Source: Methylopila sp. M107 (GTDB taxonomy: Bacteria; Pseudomonadota; Alphaproteobacteria; Rhizobiales; Methylopilaceae). From it: DNA of 64,000 nucleotides. The notes under the pieces are model-generated. The model searched no databases. It worked only from the letters and a program-made list of their open reading frames with translations, and was not told the DNA's origin. The stretch spans positions 4,082,123-4,146,122 of the forward strand of contig NZ_ARWB01000001.1 of assembly GCF_000384475.1 (NCBI RefSeq). Reading direction: 5' to 3'. The translations under genes were made by a program, and so were the position numbers. Positions 1 through 8,590 of the stretch are shown one piece after another (position 1 is the stretch's first letter; every line of letters starts with the position of its first letter).

Positions 1-292
1 GAGGAAGCGGACGCCGTTGATCGGACCGTCGAACACGCAGGGCGCATCGATCCTGTCCGAGCGCAGCGCGGCGAGGAACGTCATTGTCTTCCAGTGCGCG
101 TGCGGAACCTTGGCGTTCAGCCGCTGGCCACGCGGGCTCCAGCCGCGCAGCGGCGCCATGTTGGTCTTGGCCCAGGTCTCGTCGAGGAAGACGAGACGGG
201 AGGCGTCAACGCGCCTCTGAAGGCTTCGCCACCTTCGTCGGCGGCGCACGACGTCCGGCCTGTCCCGCTCGCTCGCCAGAACGGTTTTTTTT
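1..292 (-). CDS. IS630-family transposase, DDE catalytic part (partial)
   Basis: Reading leftwards from the A8 run at 285-292, the frame stays open to the window edge. It encodes the typical IS630 orfB sequence, including RLVFLDETWAKTNMAPLRGW, with the first catalytic Asp in FLDETW, then PHAHWKTMTFLAALR and FDGPINGVRF. It has no start codon of its own and is one frame away from the upstream HTH segment, so it needs frameshifting from that segment. It performs cut-and-paste transposition into TA sites in this family. The C-terminal part and the left terminal repeat lie outside the window, so completeness cannot be judged. Confidence 0.85.
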
Positions 293-628
293 GAAGCTCA
301 GCTTCTCAGAGCGGACCAGGCTCCAGACCGCGCCATAACTCGCAACGACGCCGCGTTCGGCGAGCTCTCGCTGCAGCCGCCGCAAGCTGACATGCGGCTC
401 GGCCGCAAGCCGCGCCAGCACCCAGTCCCGCTCGCCTGCGAGCCGCAACGGACGACGCGAGCCCATCGGTTTGGCCGCGGCGCTCCCCGTCGCCCGGTGG
501 CGCTGCGACCATTTCACGACGCTCGACACGCTCACCTGAAACGTCGCCGCGACAGAACGAACGCTCTCGCCAGCCGCAACCCGCGCCACCGCGCGCTCCC
601 GAAGATCAAGCGAATAGGCGCGAACCAT
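206..628 (-). CDS. IS630-family transposase, N-terminal HTH part (orfA)
   Basis: This segment encodes MVRAYSLDLRERAVARVAAG and continues with a helix-turn-helix typical of the IS630/Tc1 N-terminal DNA-binding region (about residues 1-60), followed by a second winged-helix-like part. I chose the ATG at 628 because homologues begin at MVRAYS; an in-frame ATG at 652 adds eight unlike residues. After the SFKKN codons at the A8 tract the zero frame degenerates into low-complexity sequence ending at 206, while the catalytic domain continues in the +1 frame. Function is to bind the element's terminal repeats. Whether the element is active is unknown. Confidence 0.8.
   Translation of the reverse strand: MVRAYSLDLRERAVARVAAGESVRSVAATFQVSVSSVVKWSQRHRATGSAAAKPMGSRRPLRLAGERDWVLARLAAEPHVSLRRLQRELAERGVVASYGAVWSLVRSEKLSFKKNRSGERAGQAGRRAPPTKVAKPSEAR
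285..292 (-). promoter_or_regulatory. A8 slippage site joining the two transposase frames
   Basis: Eight consecutive A residues on the coding (minus) strand lie exactly where the transposase reading frame must change. In frame 0 the codons are TTC AAA AAA AAC; the catalytic frame reads AAA AAA ACC, a net +1 shift. Homopolymer runs of this kind are known sites for programmed frameshifting or transcriptional slippage in insertion sequences. A simple inactivating indel would look the same. Confidence 0.5.
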
Positions 629-855
629 TCCGCCATCCTCCAATCCCGACACTCAATCGGAATCAGAAATCCGCCAGAAAGTGAATCCCTCCCCGATTCA
701 AAACACGACGATCACGCTCTAGCGAGATCGCATCCCGCTTTAGAAGCCGCCTCTCGCGACATCGGCGTCGTGACTGGACGCCCGCCTCGCCGTCGTGGGA
801 TCGTCCGGTCGCGCTGAGGTCGGGGGACCGCCGGCGCCTCGGGGGCCGTAGCCGC

Positions 856-2724
856 ATGCGCATCCGTTTCGCCGCGTCCGCGCTCGTCCTGCTCGCGGCG
901 CTGACCGCGCCCGTCCGCGCCGCCTCCGACATGGAGACCTGCGCCGACGACGACCTCAAGAAATCGGTGTTCGAACTCGCCAAACTCGCGGCCGCGGAAG
1001 CCGCCTGCGGGCGTGCGCTTCTCGGCGCGGCGACCGACGAGGACCGACAGAAGGCCGTGTTCTATCGCGGACTGACGCGCTTCCTGCTCGTCGTCCAGAA
1101 GGGCGCGGCGGCCGCGATGAAGGGCGGCGACTATGCGCCCCCGAGCCCTGCCGAGGTGCGCCCGGCGCTCGCCGACATCGAGGCGGCGGCCGCGCTCGAA
1201 GGCCCGATGAAGACCGCGGCGCTCGCGATGCGCGTCACCATCAAGCAGGCGACCGGCCAGGAGGCCGAGGCGAAGAGCGACGTCGAGCAGGCCGTGAAGG
1301 CCGGCCCGAAGGAGGCGACGCCGCTCGTGATGCGCGCCCTGCAGCACGAGATGGCGGGCGACGGGGAGGCGGCGCTGGCCGACCTCAACCGCGCGGTCGA
1401 GCTCGAGCCGAAGCTCGGAACCGCGCTCACCCAGCGGGGCGAGCTGCTGCAGCGCCTCGGCGAACTGACGCTGGCCCGCGCCGATTACGCCGCGGCGGCG
1501 GCGCTCGGGGCCCCGTTCGCCCGGCACGCCCTCACGGCCAAGTCCGAGATCGAGCTTCGCGCCGGCGACCTGCAGGCGGCCTATGACGACCTGCTCGCCG
1601 CCGCGCGCTCGCAAGGCGACCTGCCGAAGGCCCAACTCGCGGAGGAGAACGCCCGGCTGCTGGTCCGCGCCGGCGACCTCGCGCTCGACAAGCTGAAGGA
1701 CGAGGGCGCGGCCGAAAAGCACTTCCGGGACGCCGAACGGCTGTTCCCGAACAACTGGAACGCGACGCTCGGCCTCGCGCGGCTGGAGGAGGCGCGTGGG
1801 CAGCTCGAGAGAGCGAAGGCGATCTATCGCCGCGTCGTCGCCGGCGCCAAGGGGCCGGCGCAGCTGTACGAGCGCATGAGCGCGACCGCGCGCCTTGCGC
1901 TGCTCGGCCTTCCGGCGGCGGGCGCCTCCGTCGGCCCGTTTCGCGACACGTCGCTGACGGGGACGGCGCAGGCCAAGGGCTCGCCGGACGGGCTGAAGCG
2001 CGCCGCCTTCATCATCGGCGCGGGCGACTACGAAAAACTCGCGAGCCTGCCCAACGCCCGCCGCGACGCGGCCGTGATGGCGAACGCGCTCGCCGAAATG
2101 GGTTTCGACAGCGTCATGATCGCCGAAAACCTCGGCCGCGACGGCCTGCGCGCCGCGCCGGCCGCGATCGCCGAACGCGCGCCGCAGTCGGACGTCGTGC
2201 TGGTGTTCTACGCCGGCCATGCGGTCGAGGCCGACGGGATCAACTATCTGATCCCGGTGGACGCCAGGCCCGAGAGCGACCGGGAGCTGCAGTCCGGCGC
2301 GCTCGCGCTCGCCGACGTGACGGCCGCCGCCGCGAAGGCGAAGCGGGGATCGCTCGTCATCGTCGACGCCTGCCGCGACGATCCCTTCGTCGAGGCGCGC
2401 GCGGTCGCGGCGGCGCGCGGCGGGGCTAAGGCGCCGGACGCAAAGCGGCTTCATGCGGGCCTTGCGGCGACGCGGGCCGCGGCCCCCAACAGCGTCGTGC
2501 TGCATTCGACCCAGGCCGGGCAGCCCGCGCTCGACGGCGACGGGCTCGACAGCCCCTTCGTGCGCGGGCTGCTGGCGACGCTCGCGACGCCCGGAAAATC
2601 GTTCGACACGGTGGTGCGCGAGACCACCAAGCGGGTGTCCGACAGCACCGACGCGCGCCAGGTCCCGGCGTCCTATGGCGCGCCGCCCGCGGTCGCCCTG
2701 CTGCCGCCCGCAAGGCGCCGTTAA
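856..2724 (+). CDS. Exported TPR / caspase-like (C14 family) protein
   Basis: The 622-residue protein starts with a signal peptide (about residues 1-22, ending VRAAS). A TPR-like helical region follows, about residues 120-345, with alternating Ala/Leu-rich helices such as ADLNRAVELEPKLGTALTQR. The C-terminal peptidase C14 domain begins near residue 381 (KRAAFIIGAGDYEKL). The caspase dyad is intact: His455 in FYAGHAVE and Cys506 in VDACRDDPF. Bacterial caspase homologues (orthocaspases) usually cleave after Arg or Lys, and the TPR part probably binds partners. The signal peptide places it in the periplasm or envelope. It has no obvious operon partner. Substrate and role are unknown. Confidence 0.85.
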   Translation: MRIRFAASALVLLAALTAPVRAASDMETCADDDLKKSVFELAKLAAAEAACGRALLGAATDEDRQKAVFYRGLTRFLLVVQKGAAAAMKGGDYAPPSPAEVRPALADIEAAAALEGPMKTAALAMRVTIKQATGQEAEAKSDVEQAVKAGPKEATPLVMRALQHEMAGDGEAALADLNRAVELEPKLGTALTQRGELLQRLGELTLARADYAAAAALGAPFARHALTAKSEIELRAGDLQAAYDDLLAAARSQGDLPKAQLAEENARLLVRAGDLALDKLKDEGAAEKHFRDAERLFPNNWNATLGLARLEEARGQLERAKAIYRRVVAGAKGPAQLYERMSATARLALLGLPAAGASVGPFRDTSLTGTAQAKGSPDGLKRAAFIIGAGDYEKLASLPNARRDAAVMANALAEMGFDSVMIAENLGRDGLRAAPAAIAERAPQSDVVLVFYAGHAVEADGINYLIPVDARPESDRELQSGALALADVTAAAAKAKRGSLVIVDACRDDPFVEARAVAAARGGAKAPDAKRLHAGLAATRAAAPNSVVLHSTQAGQPALDGDGLDSPFVRGLLATLATPGKSFDTVVRETTKRVSDSTDARQVPASYGAPPAVALLPPARRR

Positions 2725-2826
2725 AAAATCGCCGGATGAAACTTTTGCCGAAAGTGCGTTATGGCTGAACGGGCTCGCGCGCCGGACATTGCGCGGGCCA
2801 CGCTCGGAACGTTCGACGGACTACCG

Positions 2827-4005
2827 ATGAACCAGGCGACCATCGCGCTCTCGATCAACGCCGCCGCCCGCCGCGAGGCGGACGAGCCGCATTCGCCGGT
2901 CGCGGCGATCGCCGCGCCGCTCGCGCTCGAATCCGGGTCGGCGCTCAACGGCCTCCGGATCGCCTACCAGACCTACGGGACGCTGAACGCCGACCGCTCC
3001 AACGCGGTGCTCGTGTGCCACGCGCTGACCGGCGACCAGCACGTCGCGAACGTGCATCCCGTCACCGGCAAGAAAGGCTGGTGGTCGACCATGATCGGGC
3101 CCGGCAAGCCGGTCGACACCGACCGCTTCTTCGTCATCTGCTCGAACGTCGTCGGCGGCTGCATGGGGACGACAGGGCCCGCTTCGACCAACCCGGAAAC
3201 GAGCGAGCCCTACGGCCTCGACCTGCCGCTCGTCACCATCCGCGACATGGTCGACGCGCAAGCCGCGCTGATCGACCATCTCGGGATCGAGACCCTGTTC
3301 TGCGTCGTCGGCGGCTCGATGGGCGGCATGCAGGTGCTGCAATGGGCGGCGCGCCACCCGGACCGCGTGTTTTCCGCGCTGCCGATCGCGACCGCGCACA
3401 AGCATTCGGCCCAGAACATCGCATTCCACGAGGTCGGCCGGCAGGCCATCACGGCGGACCCGGACTGGCGTGACGGCCGCTACCTGACGGAGGGCTCGAT
3501 CCCGCGCAAGGGGCTGGCGGTCGCGCGCATGGCCGCGCACATCACCTATCTGTCGGAGCCCGCGCTCCAGACCAAGTTCGGCCGCAACCTGCAGGACCGC
3601 GACCGCCGCACCTTCGGCTTCGACGCCGATTTCCAGATCGAAAGCTATCTGCGCCACCAGGGCGCGAGCTTCGTCGAGCGCTTCGACGCGAACTCCTATC
3701 TCTACGTGACGCGCGCGATGGACTATTTCGACCTCGCCGCCGACCACGCCGGGGCGCTGGCGCCGGCGTTCCGGGGCACGAAGACGCGGTTCTGCGTGGT
3801 GTCGTTCACCTCCGACTGGCTGTTCCCGACGGCCGGCGCGCGGCAGGTGGTGCATGCGCTGAACGCGGCCGCCGCCAACGTGTCGTTCGTCGAGATCGCG
3901 ACCGACAAGGGCCACGACGCCTTCCTGCTCGACGTGCCGGAGCTGATGGCGACCACCAAGGGTTTTCTGGACGCCGCCGCGAAGGTGAGGGGCCTGCCGG
4001 GCTGA
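2827..4005 (+). CDS. metX: Homoserine O-acetyltransferase MetX
   Basis: This alpha/beta-hydrolase-fold enzyme transfers an acyl group from acyl-CoA to L-homoserine in methionine synthesis; it is cytoplasmic. The 392-residue product has the nucleophile elbow GGSMGG with Ser164, Asp330 in SFTSDWLFP and His363 in DKGHDAFL, plus the MetX hallmarks CHALTGDQH and [16 protein letters not shown] chose the ATG at 2827 (MNQATIAL); an upstream ATG at 2761 would add 22 residues not expected for the family. The metW gene that often follows metX in alphaproteobacteria is not here; repeats follow instead. The acyl donor (acetyl or succinyl) cannot be decided from the motifs alone. Confidence 0.93.
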   Translation: MNQATIALSINAAARREADEPHSPVAAIAAPLALESGSALNGLRIAYQTYGTLNADRSNAVLVCHALTGDQHVANVHPVTGKKGWWSTMIGPGKPVDTDRFFVICSNVVGGCMGTTGPASTNPETSEPYGLDLPLVTIRDMVDAQAALIDHLGIETLFCVVGGSMGGMQVLQWAARHPDRVFSALPIATAHKHSAQNIAFHEVGRQAITADPDWRDGRYLTEGSIPRKGLAVARMAAHITYLSEPALQTKFGRNLQDRDRRTFGFDADFQIESYLRHQGASFVERFDANSYLYVTRAMDYFDLAADHAGALAPAFRGTKTRFCVVSFTSDWLFPTAGARQVVHALNAAAANVSFVEIATDKGHDAFLLDVPELMATTKGFLDAAAKVRGLPG

Positions 4006-4040
4006 CTTGGCGCTCGTTCGGCGACGCTGAGTTCTACGTC

Positions 4041-4185
4041 CGCCCCCTCCACCGCGCGTCCCGCGCGGTCCCCCTCCCCCGCTCCGCGGAGGAGGATCCG
4101 CGCACGACCCGCGACGCCTCCTGGATCCTCCCCTGCGCCTTCGGCGCGGGGGAGGGGGACCGCCGAAGGCGGTGGAGGGGGCGGG
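4041..4185. repeat. Dispersed palindromic repeat, family B copy 1
   Basis: This is a long imperfect inverted repeat. The outer arms are GCCCCCTCCACCGC and its complement near 4175, with internal GGTCCCCCTCCCCC / GGGGGAGGGGGACC and GGATCC-flanked inner arms. It can form a long stem just after metX. The same family occurs at 22717-22882 and 38727-38888. Confidence 0.75.
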
Positions 4186-4212
4186 CTCGCGCGAGATTTT
4201 CATGCTGTCTTG

Positions 4213-4357
4213 TTCCCCTCCCCCTTGCGGGGAGGGGCTAGGGGTGGGGGTGGTTCAGAACATGGCTCGGCGAGCGAAGCGGCTCTACGCCGACGCGGGG
4301 CGCTTTATCCGGAGGGACCCCCACCCCTAACCCCTCCCCGCAAGGGGGAGGGGGACA
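4213..4357. repeat. Dispersed palindromic repeat, family D copy 1
   Basis: Two near-perfect inverted arms at 4213-4252 and 4318-4357 are built from TTCCCCTCCCCCTTGCGGGG-type sequence and its complement, enclosing about 65 bp. A half-element of the same family lies at 9457-9489. Confidence 0.75.
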
Positions 4358-4367
4358 GAAGCGTCTC

Positions 4368-4530
4368 CGATCCCCTCGCCCGCGAAGCGGGAGAGGGTAA
4401 GGGTAAGGGTAAGGGTAAGGGTAAGGGTAAGGGTAAGGGTAAGGGTAAGGGTAAGGGGACTTTGGGAAGGGGCTCAGCGTGTTGACGCCCCCTCATCCTT
4501 ACCTTCTCCCGCAGGCGGGAGAAGGGGACA
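4368..4530. repeat. Dispersed palindromic repeat, family A copy 1, carrying the GGGTAA expansion
   Basis: The outer arms are CTCGCCCGCGAAGCGGGAGAGG on the left and CCTTCTCCCGCAGGCGGGAGAA on the right. Other copies (47153-47320, 51998-52145) have a short GGGTNAGGGTGAGGGGG-like stretch after the left arm; here that stretch is replaced by a tandem hexamer. Confidence 0.7.
4395..4454 (+). repeat. Tandem hexanucleotide (GGGTAA) x10
   Basis: Ten exact GGGTAA units lie in a row, followed by GGGG, giving eleven G-tracts with three-base loops on the plus strand. This could form a G-quadruplex. The unit differs from the vertebrate telomere repeat TTAGGG in composition (two A, one T). It is nested inside a family A repeat and lies outside any credible gene; the Gly-Lys repeat ORF across it is an artefact. 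Confidence 0.95.
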
Positions 4531-5130
4531 GCAGCGTCGCGGCAGGTTTGGATAATGCGGTGATAGGTTTTTTGTCCTTGACATTATTCCTTCTCTCCCG
4601 CACGCTCCCTTCACCTCCTCCCGCCGGGAGGCGCGTCCGGACCGGCCGTTCGCGCGGGATGTGAGGGCGGCGCCTGCGCGGGTTCAGCACCGGTCTCGAC
4701 CTTCCCGGGACGTCGATCGAAGGCTTTCCGCGGCGGAAGCCGGAAGCTTTTGGCCGATGAGGTCAAGGGCGCCCGGAAAACGCCAAGGAACGACGGCCGC
4801 CCGCCCCGCACTATGACGGGGCCGCCCTTCAGTGGGCCGTAACGCGGCGGGACTGGTCCGGACCCCTTTGGGAAACCGAAGGGCCAACGGGTCGCCCGAC
4901 GTCGGAGCGCGGTTCCTTCGGTCGATGAAAAATCGCCGTGCGTGGGGCGCCGGGCGACCGGTTCTCTAAGTTTTAAGATGCGGCCGCCTGGCGTCCCCGC
5001 CTCCCATGCCCAAAATCCCGCGCGAAAAAATTCGCGGCGGGACGACAAAACGCGTCCGGAAAACCGCAGGCCCGGCGCCCGGAACTGCCGCTTCCGCCAG
5101 CCATGTCCGATCCCCTATTGTGCGCGCCAG
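4531..5130. other. Gene-free spacer with several hairpins
   Basis: I see no credible coding sequence in these 600 bp. The stretch contains several potential hairpins, including CCTTTGG-GAAA-CCGAAGG near 4863-4882 (a GNRA-type loop) and GGCTTTCCGC/GCGGAAGCC near 4721-4742. A TTGACA-like hexamer at 4578-4583 has no good -10 partner. Signatures of RNase P RNA, SRP RNA and tmRNA were looked for and not seen. It may hold an unrecognised RNA or only the leader of the following gene. Confidence 0.35.
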
Positions 5131-6423
5131 ATGTCGATCTCCCCGAACCCGCCGCCGCCCTCCGACCGCTCCTACTACGCGGCCGTCAATCCCGCGCCGC
5201 CGCCGCGTCCCGCGCTCGACGGCGCGCAGCGGGCCGACGTCGCCATCGTGGGCGCCGGGCTCACCGGTCTGTCGGCCGCGCTGCGCCTCGCCGAGCAGGG
5301 CGTCTCGGTGAGGGTGCTCGAGCAGGCGCGGGTCGGCTGGGGCGCCTCGGGGCGGAACGGCGGGCAGGTCCACACCGGACAGCGCCGCGACCAGGACGAG
5401 CTCGAGCGGACGGTCGGCAAGGCCGACGCGCGAAAGCTCTGGGACATGGCGGAGGACGCCAAGGCGCTGCTGCGCTCGCTGATGCAGAGCCACCAGATCG
5501 ACTGCGCCTATGAGCCGGGGCTGATCCACGCCGACCACAAGCAAAGCTTCGTCGAGGAAAACCGCGCCTACGCCGAAAAGCTGGCGCGCGACTATGACTA
5601 CGGCCTCGTCGCGCCGCTCGACCGCGACGAACTCCGCGCGCTGGTGAAGACCGACCAGTATTTTGGCGGCACGATCGACCGGGGCGCCGGCCATCTCGAC
5701 CCGCTCGCCCTGACCTATGGGCTCGCGCGCGCGGCGGAGGCGGCCGGCGCGGTGATCCATGAGGGCGCACGGGTCCGCCGCCTGCGGCACGGGGCGCGAC
5801 CCGTGCTGGAGACCGACGGCGGCGCGCTGTCCGCCGACACGGTGTTGATCTGCACGGACGGGTTGCTGGAGGGCGTCGAGCCGACGGTCGAGCGCCATGT
5901 CATGCCGATCGCGAACCACATCGCGACCACCGCGCCGCTCGGCGACCGCCTGCAGGAGGTTTTGACCTCGCGCGCCGCGGTCTCGGACAGCCGCTTCGTG
6001 GTCTATTATTTCCGCCCGACGCCGGACGGGCGGCTGCTGTTCGGCGGCGGCGAGACCTATTCGACGAAGCTGCCGAGGGATGTCTCGCCGCTCGTGCGGC
6101 GGCACCTCGCGAACGTCTTTCCGCAGTTCGCGGACATTCCCTTCGAGCACGCCTGGGGCGGGATTCTCGGCGTCACCCAGACCCGCCAGCCCTTCGTGCG
6201 CGCCGTGCGCCCGAACGTCCTGACGGCGGCGGGCTATTCGGGGCAGGGCGTGCTGCTCGCCCCGATGTTCGGCACGATCCTGGCCGAGGCCGTGAAGGGC
6301 AGGCTCGACCGGTTCGACCTGCTGGCGAAGCTGCCCGTGCCGGCCTTTCCGGGCGGCACGTGGCTCAGAAAGCCGATCCTCGTCGCCGCCATGAGCTACT
6401 TCGCGCTGCGCGACAGGCTGTGA
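5131..6423 (+). CDS. FAD-dependent amine/amino-acid oxidase (DAO, PuuB/OrdL-like)
   Basis: The 430-residue protein has an N-terminal Rossmann motif, VAIVGAGLTGLSAALRLAEQ (about residues 32-51), then WGASGRNGGQVHTGQ, characteristic of the gamma-glutamylputrescine oxidase / OrdL branch of the DAO superfamily. The C-terminal part has FGGGETYS and AGYSGQGVLLAPMFG, typical of FAD and substrate contacts. Such enzymes oxidise amines or secondary amino acids with FAD. I chose the ATG at 5131 (MSISPN); the upstream in-frame extension to 4942 has poor coding character. It is not next to other puu genes, so the substrate is uncertain. Confidence 0.85.
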   Translation: MSISPNPPPPSDRSYYAAVNPAPPPRPALDGAQRADVAIVGAGLTGLSAALRLAEQGVSVRVLEQARVGWGASGRNGGQVHTGQRRDQDELERTVGKADARKLWDMAEDAKALLRSLMQSHQIDCAYEPGLIHADHKQSFVEENRAYAEKLARDYDYGLVAPLDRDELRALVKTDQYFGGTIDRGAGHLDPLALTYGLARAAEAAGAVIHEGARVRRLRHGARPVLETDGGALSADTVLICTDGLLEGVEPTVERHVMPIANHIATTAPLGDRLQEVLTSRAAVSDSRFVVYYFRPTPDGRLLFGGGETYSTKLPRDVSPLVRRHLANVFPQFADIPFEHAWGGILGVTQTRQPFVRAVRPNVLTAAGYSGQGVLLAPMFGTILAEAVKGRLDRFDLLAKLPVPAFPGGTWLRKPILVAAMSYFALRDRL

Positions 6424-6490
6424 CGCCTCGCCGATTTTACGATCGCGCGGCGGATGTGCGAAGACTGTGATCCCACTATCTGGTGTCCCA

Positions 6491-7855
6491 ATGTCATCGA
6501 TCTTCGCGCCGGCCTCCGTCAAACCCCTCCCGATCTGGTTCACGCCCGCGGGCGACGACCTGCCCGCGCCCGCGCGGGACTGGGCCAAGGCGTCCGGCTT
6601 CAAGCTCGGCGCCGGCAAGACGCTGCTCGCGCCCGGCAAAGGCGGGGCGCTTGCGGGCGCGGTGTTCGGCGTCGAGGGCGCTTCGGCGCGGTCGAAGAAC
6701 CCGTTCCTCGCCGGCCGCCTCGTCGGCGCGCTGCCGGACGGCGCCTACAGCTTCGAGGGCGCGGTCGGCGACGCAAGGCTCGCGGCCCTCGGCTTCGCGC
6801 TCTCGTCCTACAGGTTCAGCCGTTACAAGGGCGGCGAGGATGACGGGGTTCGCCTCGTTCCGCCTGCGGGCGTCGACGTCGCCGAGGTGGAGCGCATCGT
6901 CGACGCCGTCGCGCTCGGCCGCGACCTCGTCAACACGCCCGCGAACGACATGGGGCCGCAGGAGATCGAGGACGCGATCCGCCGGCTGGCGAAGCAGCAC
7001 GGCGCCAAAGTCAACTCGATCGTCGGCGACGAACTGCTGAAGCGGAATTTTCCGCTGGTCCACGCCGTCGGCAGGGCCTCGCCGCGCGCGCCCAGGATCG
7101 TCGATCTCGTCTGGGGCAGGGCGAACGACCCCAAGGTGACGCTGGTCGGCAAGGGCGTCGCCTTCGACACCGGCGGGCTCGACATAAAACCGTCCTCGGC
7201 GATGCTGCTGATGAAGAAGGACATGGGCGGCGCCGCCGCCATGATCGCGCTGGCGGCCATGATCATGGGCGCGAAGCTGCCCGTGCGGCTGCGCCTCATC
7301 GTCGGCGCGGTCGAGAACGCGATCGCCGGCGACGCCTTCCGGCCGGGCGACGTGCTGCCGAGCCGGAAAGGATTTTCCGTCGAGATCGGCAACACCGACG
7401 CGGAAGGGCGCCTCGTGCTCGCCGACGCGCTGGCGCTCGGCGACGAGGAGGCCCCCGAGATCATGGTGGACGCCGCGACGCTCACCGGCGCCGCCCGCGT
7501 CGCGCTCGGGCCCGACCTGCCGCCGCTCTACACCGACGACGACGGCTTCGCGGCCGACCTCGTCGCCCACGCCGCCGCCGAACACGACCCGCTGTGGCGC
7601 ATGCCGCTGTGGAACCCCTATGACGACCTGCTGTCGTCCAAGATCGCCGACGTGAACCACATTTCGGGCGGGCCCTTCGCGGGCTCGATCACGGCGGCGC
7701 TGTTCCTGCGCCGTTTCGTCGAGAAGGCGAAGAGCTGGGCGCATCTCGACATCTACGCCTGGAACCCTTCGTCGAAGCCCGGCCGCCCCGAGGGCGGCGA
7801 GGTGCAGGGCGCGCGGGCGCTGATGGCGCTGCTCTCGGCGCGGTTCACGAAATGA
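6491..7855 (+). CDS. M17 leucyl aminopeptidase family protein
   Basis: The product of 454 residues carries the M17 metal-binding and signature motifs in order: GKGVAFDTGGLDIK, MKKDMGGAA and the diagnostic NTDAEGRLVLADAL, then DAATLTGA and HISGGPFAGSITAALFL. The enzyme is a cytoplasmic two-metal exopeptidase releasing N-terminal residues from peptides, usually hexameric. The N-terminal domain (about residues 1-140) is divergent from E. coli PepA, as in many alphaproteobacterial paralogues. I chose the ATG at 6491 (MSSIFAP) over 6467 because the eight extra residues do not look conserved. Confidence 0.9.
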   Translation: MSSIFAPASVKPLPIWFTPAGDDLPAPARDWAKASGFKLGAGKTLLAPGKGGALAGAVFGVEGASARSKNPFLAGRLVGALPDGAYSFEGAVGDARLAALGFALSSYRFSRYKGGEDDGVRLVPPAGVDVAEVERIVDAVALGRDLVNTPANDMGPQEIEDAIRRLAKQHGAKVNSIVGDELLKRNFPLVHAVGRASPRAPRIVDLVWGRANDPKVTLVGKGVAFDTGGLDIKPSSAMLLMKKDMGGAAAMIALAAMIMGAKLPVRLRLIVGAVENAIAGDAFRPGDVLPSRKGFSVEIGNTDAEGRLVLADALALGDEEAPEIMVDAATLTGAARVALGPDLPPLYTDDDGFAADLVAHAAAEHDPLWRMPLWNPYDDLLSSKIADVNHISGGPFAGSITAALFLRRFVEKAKSWAHLDIYAWNPSSKPGRPEGGEVQGARALMALLSARFTK

Positions 7856-7942
7856 CGCGCGAAATCACAAGCGCGTAAGGCCGCCCCCGCAGCGCCGGCT
7901 TTCGAGCCATAACCCGCCCTCGCGAAACCGAGAGGGCGAAGC

Positions 7943-8530
7943 TTGAGCCGCGTCTACGACTGGTGCCTGAAAATGGCGCGCCACAAGCGCGCGGAGCCGG
8001 CTCTCGCGGCGGCGTGCTTCGCCGAAAGCTCGTTCATCCCGATGTTTCCCGAGGTGATGCTCGTCCCGATGATCCTCGCGGAGCGCGCCAAGGCGTGGCG
8101 CTACGCGGCGGTGTGCACGGTCGCCTCCGTGATCGGCGGGATCGCCGGCTACCTGATCGGGTTGCTGCTCTATGAGAGCGTCGGCGAGCCGCTGATGCGG
8201 TTCTACGGCATGGCGGGCGACTTCGAGCAGGTCGCGGCGAAGTTCAACGAGTATGGCTGGCTGATGGTGCTGATCGGCGGCGGCATCACCCCGATCCCCT
8301 ACAAGGTCGTGACGATTTCGAGCGGCCTCACCCAGCTCGACTTCCTGACCTTCGTGGCCGCGAGCGTCGTGGCGCGCTCGGTGCGGTTCGCGCTGCCCTG
8401 CGGGCTGATCTACTTCTTCGGCGAACACGCCAAGCGCCTGATGGAGACGCGCGCGAAAACCGTGATGTGGGTCGCGCTCGCGCTGATGGTCGTCGGCTTC
8501 GCCGGGGCGCCGCTGCTATTCGGCGATTGA
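7943..8530 (+). CDS. YqaA-family (VTT/DedA-like) membrane protein
   Basis: The 195-residue integral membrane protein begins at a TTG codon (7943) preceded by GAGAGGG about 8 bases upstream. It has the amphipathic re-entrant segment FAESSFIPMFPEVMLVPMIL near the N-terminus and GGGITPIPYKVVTISSG in the middle, both typical of YqaA/VTT-domain proteins, and about four transmembrane segments. The family is related to DedA lipid flippases or scramblases; a direct activity for YqaA proteins is not established. The next gene, an NlpC/P60 hydrolase, starts 60 bp downstream and may be co-transcribed. Confidence 0.85.
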   Translation: MSRVYDWCLKMARHKRAEPALAAACFAESSFIPMFPEVMLVPMILAERAKAWRYAAVCTVASVIGGIAGYLIGLLLYESVGEPLMRFYGMAGDFEQVAAKFNEYGWLMVLIGGGITPIPYKVVTISSGLTQLDFLTFVAASVVARSVRFALPCGLIYFFGEHAKRLMETRAKTVMWVALALMVVGFAGAPLLFGD

Positions 8531-8590
8531 CTGACGCGCCGCGTCGCGGCTTGGTCCCCGGCTCGTCAGTCGAGGAGCCGAGAGCCCCGC

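Noticed and set aside
663-730. Right terminal inverted repeat of the IS630 element
   Set aside because: The partner end is outside the window, so no pair can be shown; a CACGCTCTAG string here also resembles the ends of family E repeats.
712-2505. Long minus-strand ORF (597 residues) opposite the caspase-like gene
   Set aside because: Arg/Ala/Gly-rich composition with no family resemblance; it is the mirror of a real plus-strand gene in GC-rich DNA.
4395-4454. CRISPR array or telomere
   Set aside because: Units are six bases without spacers, so not CRISPR; composition differs from TTAGGG telomeres and the replicon appears circular bacterial DNA.
4210-4485. ORF encoding a run of Gly-Lys repeats
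   Set aside because: It is only the translation of the GGGTAA hexamers within a palindromic repeat; no ribosome site or homologue.
4611-5048. 145-residue minus-strand ORF in the hairpin-rich spacer
   Set aside because: Arg/Pro-rich with no recognisable domain and no ribosome site; spacing does not fit neighbouring genes.
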